DNA from: JAFAHS01 sp046728175
Lineage (GTDB): Bacteria > Desulfobacterota > Binatia > Binatales > Binataceae
Assembly: GCA_046728175.1 (NCBI GenBank)
Contig: JBKPEA010000026.1
Coordinates: 6,791 to 70,790, forward strand
Reading direction: 5' to 3'
Length of the DNA: 64,000 bases
Each line of letters starts with the position of its first letter. The first letter of the stretch is position 1. Positions 8,800 through 18,353 of this stretch are shown in pieces. The notes beneath the pieces are model-generated. The model was not told the DNA's origin, did no database searches, and saw only the letters and a list, made by a program, of their open reading frames with translations. A program made the translations under genes and the position numbers.

Positions 8800-9196
8800 C
8801 CCCGCAAATAGGCAGCGGCGCCTGAAACTGGACCGCATCGTGCTTTTTGCCGGTACAGATTTTTCCCGGGATGATCACTTCAGTTGTAATGAAACGGAGT
8901 AGCTAGGTCGAGTCGGTAGAACACAGACTGTTATCAGATGTCACTTAATAAGTAGCGTGAAACCGGGGGGTGAGGTTTGCCAATCAGTGGAGACCCGGAC
9001 GTCTAGCGGTTGACTACGGCTTTCAAGGGAGCTGCAGGCGCACTAGTACGCCAATCCTGATAGAGCTTGCGAACTTCCTCGCAGGTGAGGGGACTAGTGT
9101 TGGCTTGTGAAAGACGGAGCCGAAACTCCCCCCCGATGGTCCTGAGAACCGCTGATCGCCGCGACCTGGATTCATCGCCAGCGAGGAGCGACTGTT
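8800..9196. other. Gene-free stretch between convergent genes
   Basis: A minus-strand open frame (9003-9236, 77 codons) overlaps the end of the amidohydrolase gene but has no recognisable domain or clear ribosome site, so it is not called. Nothing else is seen. Confidence 0.4.
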
Positions 9197-10339
9197 TTAG
9201 GTCGTAAAGCGGTAAAGGCTGGCCGCGTTGGCGCATACGATCTTGTGCCGGCTTGTGGGGGGCAGGTGACCCAGTTCGCGCTGGATGTACTCCTGGGAGT
9301 CCGGCCAGATGCCGTCAGGGTGAGGGAAATCGGAGCCCCACATGATGTTGTTCTCGCCGATCTCGTCGAGCATCTTGATCCCGATGCGATCGGACTGGTA
9401 GGTCGCGTAGCACTGGCGACGCCAGTACTCGCTTGGTTTCATTTTGAGATCCAGGTCGTGGAACTGATCCTCCCATTCGAGGTCCATGTGGTCGAGGACG
9501 TAGGGGAGCCATCCAATGCCGCTCTCGCCGATGACCATCCTCATACCCGGATGATGCTCCAGGACGCCGCCGAAGATCACCGCCATCAGCGGTAGCGCCA
9601 TGTACATCTGAAAGCTGCTGATCATCGTAGCAAAGGCCGCCCGTCCGACCTTGGGTGCCAGCTTGCTCAGGTCGGGCAGCGAGCCGCCAATGGTGTGAAG
9701 ATGGATCGGAAGGTTCGCTTCCTCCGCGACAGCCCACAGCGGCTCCCAGCCCGGGTCCCAAAACGGCTGAAGGTCGGGGCGATTGGCGATATCGAGTCCC
9801 CGCAACACTCCAGTCTTCGCGACACGGCGGGCTTCCGCCACCGCGGCATCGACGTTGTGGCTGGGTATAGAGGCCAGGCCTGCATAGCGATCCGGATGGG
9901 CGCGGCAGAAGTCGGCCAGCCACTCATTGTAGATGCGCAGCATCTCGGTGGCCGCTTCGTCATCGTTGAGGCGCATGCTCGCGCCCAAGACGCCATAGAG
10001 TACTTCCGCCTGGACGCCATCGCGCTCCTGGTCCTTAAGGCGGAGTTCGGGATCGGTTAGGCGCCGGATTCCCTTGCGGCCATCGTCGTACAGGCCAGTC
10101 GAAGCCATCCGATCGGAACGATGGATCTGACCGGGAACGTATTCGCGTCCCGCGGAACCCATCCCGTTCATCAAGCCGAACTTCGCGCCGTTCTTTGCCA
10201 CCCAGGCCTTCCCCCGGCGCGTGTCAGTAACAAAGGGCATCCGCTCTTTAAGGTCTGCACGTGAATTTGAGGTGAAAAGGTCGGGCGGCAGCCAGATCAG
10301 ATCGATATGACAATCGGCGGAGATGAATTCGTACTTCAT
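9197..10339 (-). CDS. Amidohydrolase 2 family (TIM-barrel metal-dependent hydrolase/decarboxylase)
   Basis: The protein has 380 aa from ATG at 10339, which has a GAGGGG ribosome site about 6 nt upstream. The open frame extends further but without support. The motifs follow the ACMSD/amidohydrolase-2 group: ISADCHID at the N-terminus for metal binding, LPIHLHTIGG in the middle, IGESGIGWLPYVLDH, and MWGSDFPHPDGIWPDS near the end with the metal-binding aspartate. Members decarboxylate or hydrolyse aromatic or keto acids, and many uncharacterised ones occur in degradation clusters. No pathway partner is adjacent, so the substrate is not assignable. Confidence 0.88.
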   Translation of the reverse strand: MKYEFISADCHIDLIWLPPDLFTSNSRADLKERMPFVTDTRRGKAWVAKNGAKFGLMNGMGSAGREYVPGQIHRSDRMASTGLYDDGRKGIRRLTDPELRLKDQERDGVQAEVLYGVLGASMRLNDDEAATEMLRIYNEWLADFCRAHPDRYAGLASIPSHNVDAAVAEARRVAKTGVLRGLDIANRPDLQPFWDPGWEPLWAVAEEANLPIHLHTIGGSLPDLSKLAPKVGRAAFATMISSFQMYMALPLMAVIFGGVLEHHPGMRMVIGESGIGWLPYVLDHMDLEWEDQFHDLDLKMKPSEYWRRQCYATYQSDRIGIKMLDEIGENNIMWGSDFPHPDGIWPDSQEYIQRELGHLPPTSRHKIVCANAASLYRFTT

Positions 10340-10788
10340 CGGCGGTCCCCTCAGCAGTGAATCAGCGACTAATACTACTCGATCGTTGCCTGAATTGCGC
10401 CGGTCGCGAGATGCCCACGCACATCGGCGGGCAGGCTGCCGGCAAGGCGGGATGACAGAGATTTGCGAGCGGTGGTCGCGAGCCCGACCGGAGGCGGAAA
10501 GATATGGACCCGAGGTCGTGCAGCGAGCCACAAAGGGCCGCGGTTTGTGGTGAAGGCCTAGCGAAGATAGGTAGCAGTTCGTGGACGGGTACTTGCCGCT
10601 TTGGAAAACCCTGACCTGTTGATCCTGACGAGCGCATCTTCCCGCGGAGGTACACGGCTCCTGGCACTTGAAAAGCGCGTACGGCTGAACGCGATCATGG
10701 TGCCGCGTTGCTCATCGCGCCGGTGGTGAAAAAATCACGGGTTACCGCACCCATATTGACTTACCAACATTCGCGCTCCGGGTTTTCA
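10340..10788. other. Gene-free stretch
   Basis: Open frames here are shadows or fragments without domains or codon support. Nothing recognised. Confidence 0.4.
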
Positions 10789-10790
10789 AT

Positions 10791-11690
10791 TCAGGGTAGA
10801 TAGCACATCGTCGCGAAGCCGGTTTGCAGGTCAGTACGCGCTGCTCCGACCACGAATTGACGCCGGAAGGGATAGATCGCGACGCGCGCTTCAGGGACCG
10901 CGCGGTCGCGATAGGCCAGCCAGAAGAGGACATTTTGAAATAGCTGACTGTCGCGGCTGTAGGTATCGACGTAAGGAGCGAACCAGGTTTCCGAATTGAC
11001 GTAGATTACGGACTTGGCCTGAAGAGCCTGCCTGAGACGCGAAGGGCGTGGCGTTGCCTCGACTGCGTAGAGATGGCGCGATTCCCAGGCTTCGGGGCAT
11101 GCGCTGCCGCCGCCGTCGGTGGCATTGAATCTCCGTGGAATTTTCGCCGTGCACCACAGCAAGCATGTTGTTCTCGCCCAGAAAGCGATAATCGTACTCT
11201 TCAGTCTTGGGATTGAAGCCCGAATAGTGATCCGGTCGAAAGCCTGAGCGCCGACCGCGGTGCCGAGGAAGCCCTCGTTGAGACGGCGCAATCTGCGCGT
11301 CCCGGGATTCCAACTCCATGCACCGTCGGCCCTCGCGGGGTCCGCATGACGATAGCGCAGGATGCCGTTGCCGCGGTCGACGGCGGGTGCCAGTTCCGGG
11401 TAGAGAGCGAAAGCCCACAACCTTCCGCTGATCTTGAAATCTGGATCGACCGGCAGCGGGTTTACTTCAGTTTCGGCCAACGAGGCTATACCCCGCATAG
11501 TGGCCGATCTGGATATATTGAATGACGTTGACCGGCGCACCGGGTCCGGTCTGCACGCTCTCGCAATCGAAAAAACGCAAGTCGTAATCGTCGCTCGCGA
11601 TCGGACGGGCCTTGGGTGGCCCCGCGTCGACCATGACGCAATGCGATGTTGAGCGGCAGCGGAACTGTAGGGCACCGTGTATCGCACGAA
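10791..11690 (-). pseudogene. DUF1329 outer-membrane/lipoprotein-sorting-like protein, frameshifted
   Basis: Minus-strand fragments in two frames rebuild a DUF1329 protein. One is QYIQIGHYAGYSLVGRN. The next, in another frame, is WAFALYPELAPAVDRGNGI with LRYRHADPARADGAWSWN and RRLRRLNEGF. A third, in another frame again, is NPKTEEYDYRFLGENNMLAV. The last, back in the earlier frame, is SVIYVNSETWFAPYVDTYSR and ends TDLQTGFATMCYLP. At least three frame changes are needed. DUF1329 proteins are LolA/LolB-like envelope proteins usually paired with a DUF1302 protein; no DUF1302 gene is nearby. The gene is probably inactive. Confidence 0.75.
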
Positions 11691-11763
11691 AGTCAGCCAA
11701 ACAACGCTGGGGGCGGGTAGGTATTCCGGGAACTTGACAGCGTCTCGAAGTCCTAACTGATTT

Positions 11764-12018
11764 CTAGGCGGTTCTTCCGATCAGTGCGTGGTATACGACC
11801 AGGACGATGACCGACCCGATAATGGCGACGAATATGCTCCACAGATCAATACCGGTGACACCTGTAGAACCTAGCGCCGAAAAGATTGCACCACCGACCA
11901 GTCCCCCGATTACTCCCAAGATGATGTCACGGACCAGGCCTTCGCCACTCTTGTTGACTATTTTGCTCCCGATAAACCCCGCGATCAGACCAACGACCAG
12001 CCATGCGACGATTCCCAT
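11764..12018 (-). CDS. GlsB/YeaQ/YmgE family stress-response membrane protein
   Basis: The protein has 84 aa from ATG at 12018, with a strong AAGGAG ribosome site 7 nt upstream that decides this start over the longer open frame. It has three hydrophobic, glycine-rich segments: VAWLVVGLIAGFIGSKIV, RDIILGVIGGLVGGAIFSAL and a final one from about residue 57. This is the transglycosylase-associated (GlsB) family, a small inner-membrane protein induced by envelope or acid stress in several bacteria. Its molecular function is not known. Confidence 0.92.
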   Translation of the reverse strand: MGIVAWLVVGLIAGFIGSKIVNKSGEGLVRDIILGVIGGLVGGAIFSALGSTGVTGIDLWSIFVAIIGSVIVLVVYHALIGRTA

Positions 12019-12604
12019 TTGTCTGCTCCTTGTTCGGAGTTGTGTGCATTCAACGCAGTGGGCGCGTGCCATCTGACTCACGCGTCTGACCCGTCGCCCA
12101 TGGAAGCGCGCGATAGCACTTAAATCCAATTGAACCTTGCCAAAGTGGTACTCACTGAGAAGAAACATCCGTCCACCAGAAAGTAGGCGGTCACCAAGGT
12201 GGACGACACCAGCAAAGAGAGAAATACTGGGCGGGTGTGCACAAGTTTCATAGATTTCGCTCCGGTCTCGCTGGTCAAGGTGTTGTTTGGAACCCGTCTC
12301 GCACGATCGGCTGGCTTATCTCCCGCGACGGCAATTGCCTAATTAGAGTCGACAATACATTCATGGATCGGGAATCGGACTCAAAGCAAAGGTAAAGCTG
12401 TAATGGTCACTTGGTGTCCATCTTTGCGAAAGCCGAGAAACTCGCTCGAGCTCGGCTTGATAACCCAAGTGACAATCCCTCCTTGATCACTGGGACGTGC
12501 CTGCCTGCAGGCTTACCCTTGTCACGGAATCAAGTAAAGATCGAAGCGCGCGGGTTTCGTGTTGTGTGAGATGCCTGCGAACGCTTGCTTCCTGAAAGAA
12601 GCAC
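12019..12604. other. Gene-free stretch containing a large hairpin
   Basis: No gene supported. It holds the nested inverted repeat at 12406-12473 listed separately and the upstream region of the GlsB gene. Confidence 0.5.
12406..12473. other. Nested inverted repeat (long hairpin), possible structured RNA or element remnant
   Basis: Outer arms GTCACTTGG (12406-12414) and CCAAGTGAC (12465-12473) are exact complements. Inside them AAGCCGAG (12430-12437) and CTCGGCTT (12451-12458) are also exact complements around a 13-nt loop. Two co-axial perfect stems in 68 nt are unlikely by chance, but no T-tract follows on either strand and I recognise no RNA family. Confidence 0.5.
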
Positions 12605-13142
12605 TTAGCCTTGGCGTGGCGAAGCCGCATTGGTCATGCCTGGCATGGTGGTTCCCGCGGTGAAGCCGCTCTCAAAAAACAGCTCAAAGAGCTTGCCCTC
12701 GCCAAAGAGATTCGAGATCTCCCAAATCGCAAACATTGGGATGAACGCAATGAACATCACGAGGATTCTTGCCGCGAGGTCCGCTCCATCCTTGGCCGCG
12801 AGGTTTCCAACAATCGCGGCAATATTCTCCCTGTGAATGGAGCCTTTGACAAAGTGTTCCGCGAAGACCAACACCAGTACGCTGAACGAGACGGTTCGGT
12901 ATAAGTGGGAACGATCAGGGGTTAGCCGTGAAACCGATTCGCCCAGGTGAAAGATCTCACCGAGCAGGATGACCTTGCCCAGCACCAAAGACTCGACCAG
13001 GGCGGTATCCATACCGAAAATAATCAATCTGATGTTCAGAGAGAATCACCTCCGGTAAGTCGCAAAAGCGCCGCAGAAGAAGAACAGGAATGCTGCAACG
13101 AGCGCGAACTTTCGCATTTCCACTAGAAATTTCTGCCACATG
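12605..13142 (-). pseudogene. Conserved small membrane protein with two compensating frameshifts
   Basis: The N-terminal part (MWQKFLVEMRKFALVAAF to GAFATYRR) starts at 13142, with GGAGAGTCTC just upstream of the start. The next piece, VILSEHQIDYFRYGY, is in a second frame. The third piece, ALVESLVLGKVILLGEIFHL onwards to 12605, is in a third frame. Joined, they form a plausible protein of about 175 aa with three or four membrane spans, like uncharacterised proteins with the segment LGKVxLLGExxHLG. One base is missing at about 13050 (CGGAGGTG) and one is extra at about 13009 (TACCGCC). The short middle piece still encodes sensible sequence, so either the lesions are very recent or they are sequence errors. 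Confidence 0.6.
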
Positions 13143-13366
13143 AGACTCTCCTTGCCAGCGGCAGTGGGCGAGTGACCCGCTTGTTCTTGCCAACGCCCGC
13201 GACCTCTCCGCGCCGCTTGCGATGACTGATTGCAGCTAGTAACCAAACCGACGGCAAAGCACAACTCGCAGCGGATTCGAGGGCTTGGTTTTTTGCCTTT
13301 ACAATGGAAATCTAGGACGCCGTGTCGGGCCCTGGCGGGTTTCCGACCAAAAAAACAAGGCGGAAA

Positions 13367-14617
13367 ATGAACAGTCAGAGCCGACTCTTTTGTAGTACCC
13401 CCCTTATTCTCATTTTGCTCTTGGTAACTGCCGGGACAGGACTGGCCGCACAATTTGAAAAGCCACCGACCCTCCCTGCCCGGAACTTGGTGCCCGCAAG
13501 TCTACTTTCCGGCGGCGGGTTCCACGTGAATGAGCGGGTCCCGACGGACGGTCTAATGGCGCACTTCACAATCCAAAGCGACGTGGGAACTTTTCCAGCC
13601 AACAGCATTGAGATGCTCAGGGTTCGCGTCGCCGAAATTCCCGCCATCCAACAGCTTGTGAAGACCAGCAAGACCCAGGTGTTTGCGCAATCGCTGGCGG
13701 AGAATGCGGCGCGCCCGGTCCAGGCGGCAGGCCAGATGGTAATGAATCCGGTCGAGACCATTCAGGGACTTCCGTCCGGGGTGGGGCGTTTTTTTGGCCG
13801 GGTGGGTCTGGGTGCCCAAAAGATCGAAGAGGCAGCCACGCAACCGGAAAGCAACAGGCAAGGGGTTGAGGCCGCCGGGCAGGCCACCAGAGCTGCATTT
13901 GGCTATGAACAGGAGAGGAGAGGGCTCGCCAAGAAACTTAACGTGGACCCGTATACGACGAATCCAGTCCTTTCCAAGCAACTTGATGACTTTGCCCTGA
14001 CCGCCTTCCGAGCACACGTCGCCGTGACCACCTCGATGTCGGTCTTCATTCCCGGCTCGATGGCAATCACCGCTACCAGGGTGGTCGCCCAGTGGGTGTG
14101 GGACAAGCCCAAGGCGGACCTCATCTTGCAGAATCACCAGGCCCTGCAAGCGCTCGGCGTTTCGGAGACGCAAATCAAAGCTTTCGAGAGTAACCGCGTT
14201 TTTCCGTTGAGCGTGCAGACTGCCTTTGTTGCAAATCTCGGCAAGTTGTCGGGTGTTCCTGGGCGAGCACAGGGGGTCGCGCTGGCCAGCACCGCTCAGT
14301 CCGAAGCACAGGCGCGCTTTCTGACAGATTCGGTCGGTATGCTGGCTCGCTACCACCAGACGCAAACCCCGATTGCCAAACTGCTCGTCCGGAAAGCGAT
14401 CATTGGTCAAGATCGCAACGGCGCGATCGTGGCGCAAGCGCCGGTTGACTACGTGTCGTGGATCCAGGATGTGTCGTATTTCGCCAATCGTCCCGACCTG
14501 CGGTCGCGCCGTCGCACCCTCTGGGTCACAGGGCAGTTCTCGCCGCTCGCGAGAAAAAATTTCGAAACTCTGGGCTGGGTCGTTTACGAAAAGACCGATC
14601 CGATACCGGAGACCTAA
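13367..14617 (+). CDS. Exported protein of unknown function
   Basis: The protein has 416 aa from ATG 13367, with an AAGGCGG ribosome site at 13357-13363. A signal peptide covers residues 1 to about 27 (PLILILLLVTAGTGLAAQ). I do not recognise a family. The middle is rich in alanine, glutamine and glycine and predicted helical. It contains one longer apolar segment (AVTTSMSVFIPGSMAI) that might insert in a membrane. The end is a more globular region (APVDYVSWIQDVSYFANRP, RTLWVTGQFSPLARKNFETL). Codon use and GC3 are normal. It is likely a periplasmic protein, expressed alone. Confidence 0.7.
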   Translation: MNSQSRLFCSTPLILILLLVTAGTGLAAQFEKPPTLPARNLVPASLLSGGGFHVNERVPTDGLMAHFTIQSDVGTFPANSIEMLRVRVAEIPAIQQLVKTSKTQVFAQSLAENAARPVQAAGQMVMNPVETIQGLPSGVGRFFGRVGLGAQKIEEAATQPESNRQGVEAAGQATRAAFGYEQERRGLAKKLNVDPYTTNPVLSKQLDDFALTAFRAHVAVTTSMSVFIPGSMAITATRVVAQWVWDKPKADLILQNHQALQALGVSETQIKAFESNRVFPLSVQTAFVANLGKLSGVPGRAQGVALASTAQSEAQARFLTDSVGMLARYHQTQTPIAKLLVRKAIIGQDRNGAIVAQAPVDYVSWIQDVSYFANRPDLRSRRRTLWVTGQFSPLARKNFETLGWVVYEKTDPIPET

Positions 14618-14937
14618 GCTCCATGAGGCTTGACTATCTTCGATGATTGAGCGGTTCGGTGCGGTAGCGTGGCAGCGGGCTACGGTCTGGTCCGCGCGCC
14701 CCGCAGTGATCTCCTCTCCCGTGCTGCTCAGTCAACGGTCCCCCACCTAAGGAGCCTGCACTGTATAAAACGGCGATCAACCTCGTTATTCGTTCGGGTG
14801 GCCTGCCCGAGACCGGCGCCCCGCGTGGCGCTGGTGTTCTCGACGCAGGTTTGCGCAATCGCCGTTAGCGGAGCTGCCCTTCAGTGACGGTGCCAGCGAA
14901 TTTTTGTAAGCGGATAGTGCGTGCGCGGACCTGCTTA
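14618..14937. other. Gene-free stretch
   Basis: Between the exported protein and the lipoprotein remnant. No recognisable gene or element. Confidence 0.4.
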
Positions 14938-15669
14938 GGACTATCGCTCGTCTTCTGGCGTGCATAGAACTGTCGGCTTGTGGTCTCAGTGCGGAGCAGA
15001 GATCGGCAACCATCACACTCGGCCACGCGCTTGATGATCATGGTCAGCTGCTAGTTGAAGAGAGCACCTATATTCGATCCGAAGTTAAGGCGATGCGCGC
15101 TGACGATGAGCTGCCGAATTCGCAATCGGCGAGCCTCTTCAATCAGGGAGCATATGAGAACCTCGCCGCGGGAGTGGAGGAGCCAAAAATCGAACACCTT
15201 GTACAAATCGGCGGAGCAGCCAGCAAGTTCGGCAAATCGGTCGCCCAGGTCGCCGACATCACCTCGTCGACCGCCAGTGAGCAGGAACTCTCTGCCGCGA
15301 CGCGACAACTTGCATTGACCGCTGGCGAGATCAGCAAGGCGGCGGGTGGAGCGTCGCTGGGTGGTGCGGCAGCAGTAAACTTTATAACCGTTCATTTCTC
15401 TAGAGCAGTATCGGAAGCGGTACCTCGAACACGCCCTTCCGGATGCCGAGCCAGTGGTCCGCAAGGCGAAGGAAGACCTCGCCGCCGCCTTCGATTCAAC
15501 AAATCCGGGCTCGTTGCTGGGGTATTTTCCGCAGCGACCTCAGCTCGCAGCGATGCTGGAAGCGACACAAGGTTCTGCAGACCGACGAACACTCACAGCG
15601 AGCGATCACGAGCTCGTCGCTAACAGTCACCGGGTGGTAGCGCGCAATCGCGATCACTCAGATACGTGA
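14938..15669 (+). pseudogene. Small lipoprotein of unknown family, frameshifted and without a clear start
   Basis: One plus-strand frame reads IARLLACIELSACGLSAEQ, a signal peptide with the lipobox LSAC. It continues through MRADDELPNSQSASLFNQ and an alanine-rich helical part (GGAASKFGKSVAQVADITSS) to about 15390. The protein then continues in another frame as ISLEQYRKRYLEHALPDAEP and VVRKAKEDLAAAFDSTNPG until the stop at 15669. No ATG or GTG precedes the signal peptide in frame before a stop at about 14907, so the start is also lost or is a rare codon. It was probably a helical outer-membrane lipoprotein, now broken. Confidence 0.55.
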
Positions 15670-16136
15670 CTAGTCGCGAACTTAGAATTGATGAATAAGG
15701 CGGTAACAGCGTACAATGCTGTGAGTTCGGCATTTCAGGGTGATGATACTCAGCTCGAGCAGTTGAGTCATACTCAATTGTAATCTTCGAGGATCGACTG
15801 CCGTTCCAGAGTCTCAAGTAGGTAAACGGGTGAGCGGAGACGAAGGGATGCCGCCGAACGGCGCCTACTCCACAAGCGGGCGCTCCCCCTGATTGCGACG
15901 CTTGAGGGTTAGGCGCAATGCCATGGCTGCGTGGCTATAAATAGTAATTTAGACAGTTGAGTGAGATGTTTCCGCAGGCATTTTGAATAATCAATTGTAG
16001 CTGAGGAGAGCGCTTCTCCGGAGCGCTAAAGTTCGTCGTCGTCTTGGAGCCGCGAGACCGACCGAGGAAGAGCGACAACGACTGCTGGAGGAGGAAACAC
16101 GGGCGGCGCGGCGATACCAATGAGAATCGCGCCGGA
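15670..16136. other. Gene-free stretch
   Basis: It contains a short imperfect palindrome (CAGTTGAGTCATACTCAATTG at 15760-15780) and a start-less open frame at 16000-16124 that encodes a charged helical tail (TEEERQRLLEEETRAARRY). Neither can be assigned. Confidence 0.4.
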
Positions 16137-17036
16137 CTAAGCCGGGTTGAAGCGTGAGTACTGGCGGAACTTCGCAATCAATGGGAAGCCGTTCTCGTTC
16201 GCGACGATCTCGGCGACTTCAAAGTCGACAATTCGCTCCGCACCCGCAAAGTCACGCGCTCGCTCTGGATTCCAGTCGATCGATGCGCGGCCGGTGAGCT
16301 GAAGGGTCCGTCCGCTGTCGAAGTCGATGAACAGCAGTCCCGCGTTTGGGTTAATCGCCAGATTGCCAAGGGTGTTGAACATGTGGTTGCCGTTGTAATC
16401 TGGAAACGCGATGCGTCTATCGTCGAAGACCTTGACGAATCCTGGGTTTCCTCCCTTGTGGGATGCATCGGCGCCCGCATCAGGGTGTTCGGTCGCAATG
16501 AAAAAGGTGTCAGCGCGTAGAATCTGATCGCGGTCGGGTGGGGAGAGTTCGGTCGAGCGCGTGACATGTGCTCGCAGAGCGGCGGAAGGAGTGCGCGTCC
16601 CGACCAGAACTCTCTCCTGTATATATCGGCGGCAATTTGCATAGACTTGTTCGGCGTGAACATGAATCTCGCCGCCTTTGATCTGGCCGCGGCCGTTCAG
16701 TCGGACTCGCCGCGGCGCGACGAAGTCTGGGATGAAGAGGGCAACATGACCTTCTACCTTGAGGTTTTCCAGCAGCGGGTCGCTCTCCGCGGGTAGTCTG
16801 CCGATACGCACGCTGCGGTCATCGAGCAGGGACAGAAACCCCGGTTCGCCAGTGACCACTGACGCCCAGACGCGACCATTGGCATCCGTGCTAGCAATCA
16901 CGACCATCCTGCGTGGCGCAAAAAAATCACGCGCGGCTTCGGGAACGCGATCGACAATGCCCTCGCCCACCTCGGCGGCGTCTTCGGTTACCCCAGCGCG
17001 GGTCTGAACGGCGATTTCTCCGGAGTGAAATTTCAT
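16137..17036 (-). CDS. Pyridoxamine 5'-phosphate oxidase (PPOX) family flavoprotein
   Basis: The protein has 299 aa from ATG 17036, with a GAGG ribosome site just upstream. The N-terminal MKFHSGEIAVQTRAGV and the split-barrel segments MVVIASTDANGRVWASVV and RIAFPDYNGNHMFNTLGN belong to the long two-part PPOX family. The family binds FMN, FAD or F420. The function of this subgroup is not established; it may be a flavin-dependent oxidoreductase of small molecules. The window also encodes F420 synthesis, so F420 is a possible cofactor, but no motif seen here settles it. The gene stands alone. Confidence 0.85.
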   Translation of the reverse strand: MKFHSGEIAVQTRAGVTEDAAEVGEGIVDRVPEAARDFFAPRRMVVIASTDANGRVWASVVTGEPGFLSLLDDRSVRIGRLPAESDPLLENLKVEGHVALFIPDFVAPRRVRLNGRGQIKGGEIHVHAEQVYANCRRYIQERVLVGTRTPSAALRAHVTRSTELSPPDRDQILRADTFFIATEHPDAGADASHKGGNPGFVKVFDDRRIAFPDYNGNHMFNTLGNLAINPNAGLLFIDFDSGRTLQLTGRASIDWNPERARDFAGAERIVDFEVAEIVANENGFPLIAKFRQYSRFNPA

Positions 17037-17228
17037 ATCATCCTCATCGGCCCGAGACCGCAAGAAACTCCGCGTTTAGGCCCTTCCTCAGGTATTCTCC
17101 TGCGGCGATCAGGTGAGCCCAACTTCCTGAGCTCCTCTGGGTAAACGCCTATCGTTTGGCATCGACCGCAACTGATCAAGTTTATCCTCTACGCCGGTCA
17201 TTTTGCCGGCAGAAATTCGGTCAGCTTC

Positions 17229-17619
17229 TCACCGTGCGGTGATAAAGAACAGTTTTGCAGGCGCGGTCGTGCTGCCGTTCCTTGACACCATGTGATGCTG
17301 ATGGGGCAGCTCGGACCACATCTGTCCCGCGGAAAAAGGTTTGTGGCGGTTGATCATCGAGCTGCGAGACTACGGTGCCCTCAAGAACGTACGCATAAGT
17401 ATAGCCGGGGTGTTCATGGGGTGGGGTCGTGCCGCCGGGCGGGTAGTCCACGGTGATCACGACCACGTCGGGCCCAGGCTGGTCCGCCAGCGGTTGACGC
17501 ATAAGTTCCTGGACCACACCCGCCGACGCCCCAGGAGGAGCTTGCGCGACTGCGGTGCTCAGGCCGAGCGCTACCAGTGCCACCGTGGCGAGGGTGCTTG
17601 TCGTGATCTGCCGGCTCAT
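17229..17619 (-). pseudogene. Exported cupin-domain protein with a single frameshift in a T5 run
   Basis: Starts at ATG 17619 with a GAGGT ribosome site and a signal peptide (TLATVALVALGLSTAVAQA). The cupin motif PPHEHPGYTYAYVLEG gives the first metal-binding histidines. In the called frame the second cupin motif is lost. Removing one base in the run TTTTT after CAAACC restores TFSAGQMWSELPHQHHMVSR and the natural end KLFFITAR with stop at 17229-17231. With the correction it is a complete protein of about 130 aa. A single homopolymer lesion may be a sequence error, so the gene may be intact in the organism. Confidence 0.7.
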
Positions 17620-17757
17620 GTTGTACCTCGTTTTCTTCCGCCAGTGGTTGGTGGCCACGCATCGCGCGCCAGGGAATGGGCAAGGCTTCGCGCGCCGACC
17701 GCGTCAAAAAAAGGTGGCGCAATTGCGCCGCCCGCTCATGTGAAATGGTTTGCTACC

Positions 17758-18057
17758 TTACTTGCGATCGAGTTCGTTCAGGACCAGGACTTCCGGACGG
17801 CCATCGAGATGCGGTCCGATTCTGCCGCCCATTTCCTTCATGTGGGCAGTCTTGCCATGCGCATCAAAAGAAGCCTGATCGGCATAGGTCTCGTAGAAAT
17901 AGAAGACCGTCGGGTCTTGCACTGACCTGTGCAGAATGTAGGAGAGCGTTCCCGGCTCGTTGGCCCTGACCTTGGTGATCATCTCGCGGAACGCGGCCTC
18001 GACCTGCGCTTCGCTGCCGGCCTTGGCTTTGATTTTTGCCGCAACTGCAATTGCCAT
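17758..18057 (-). CDS. ABM (antibiotic biosynthesis monooxygenase)-domain protein
   Basis: The protein has 99 aa, with AAGGAGAAAAA directly before the ATG. The compact ferredoxin-like fold is recognisable from IAVAAKIKAKAGSEAQVE, then EPGTLSYILHRSVQDPTVF, then YFYETYADQASFDAH. ABM proteins include cofactor-free quinone-forming monooxygenases and haem- or dicarbonyl-active enzymes such as YgiN and LsrG. The exact reaction is unknown. It is the first of a loosely spaced minus-strand pair with the cupin gene (138 nt apart), which may be co-expressed. Confidence 0.88.
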   Translation of the reverse strand: MAIAVAAKIKAKAGSEAQVEAAFREMITKVRANEPGTLSYILHRSVQDPTVFYFYETYADQASFDAHGKTAHMKEMGGRIGPHLDGRPEVLVLNELDRK

Positions 18058-18353
18058 TTTTTTCTCCTTGTTCGATGAATGAGCTCGCCCGCGCCAACGG
18101 CGTCGTGCTGCTCCTCTGGGGTCTTAGCCAGCGCCGCGGAGATTTTCAATGGGTAACGAGCGGTTGCGCCGCCTCCCCTTCGGAGAATTCCGAAGACTCG
18201 GATCCAGAGCTGGGAGCTATGTACTTGGGGAAAGCCGGCTCCATCTCGAGGGCATCTGCCCGAGTCCTGAAGCTCTTTCCTTGAGCGCTGCAGTTGGTTA
18301 ACACCAATTGCGAGCGACGGCCGTGCTGCGGCCCTTGCCAAGAGGAAAATGCG

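Noticed and set aside
9003..9236. Minus-strand open frame of 77 codons after the amidohydrolase
   Set aside because: No ribosome site or family; overlaps the amidohydrolase end.
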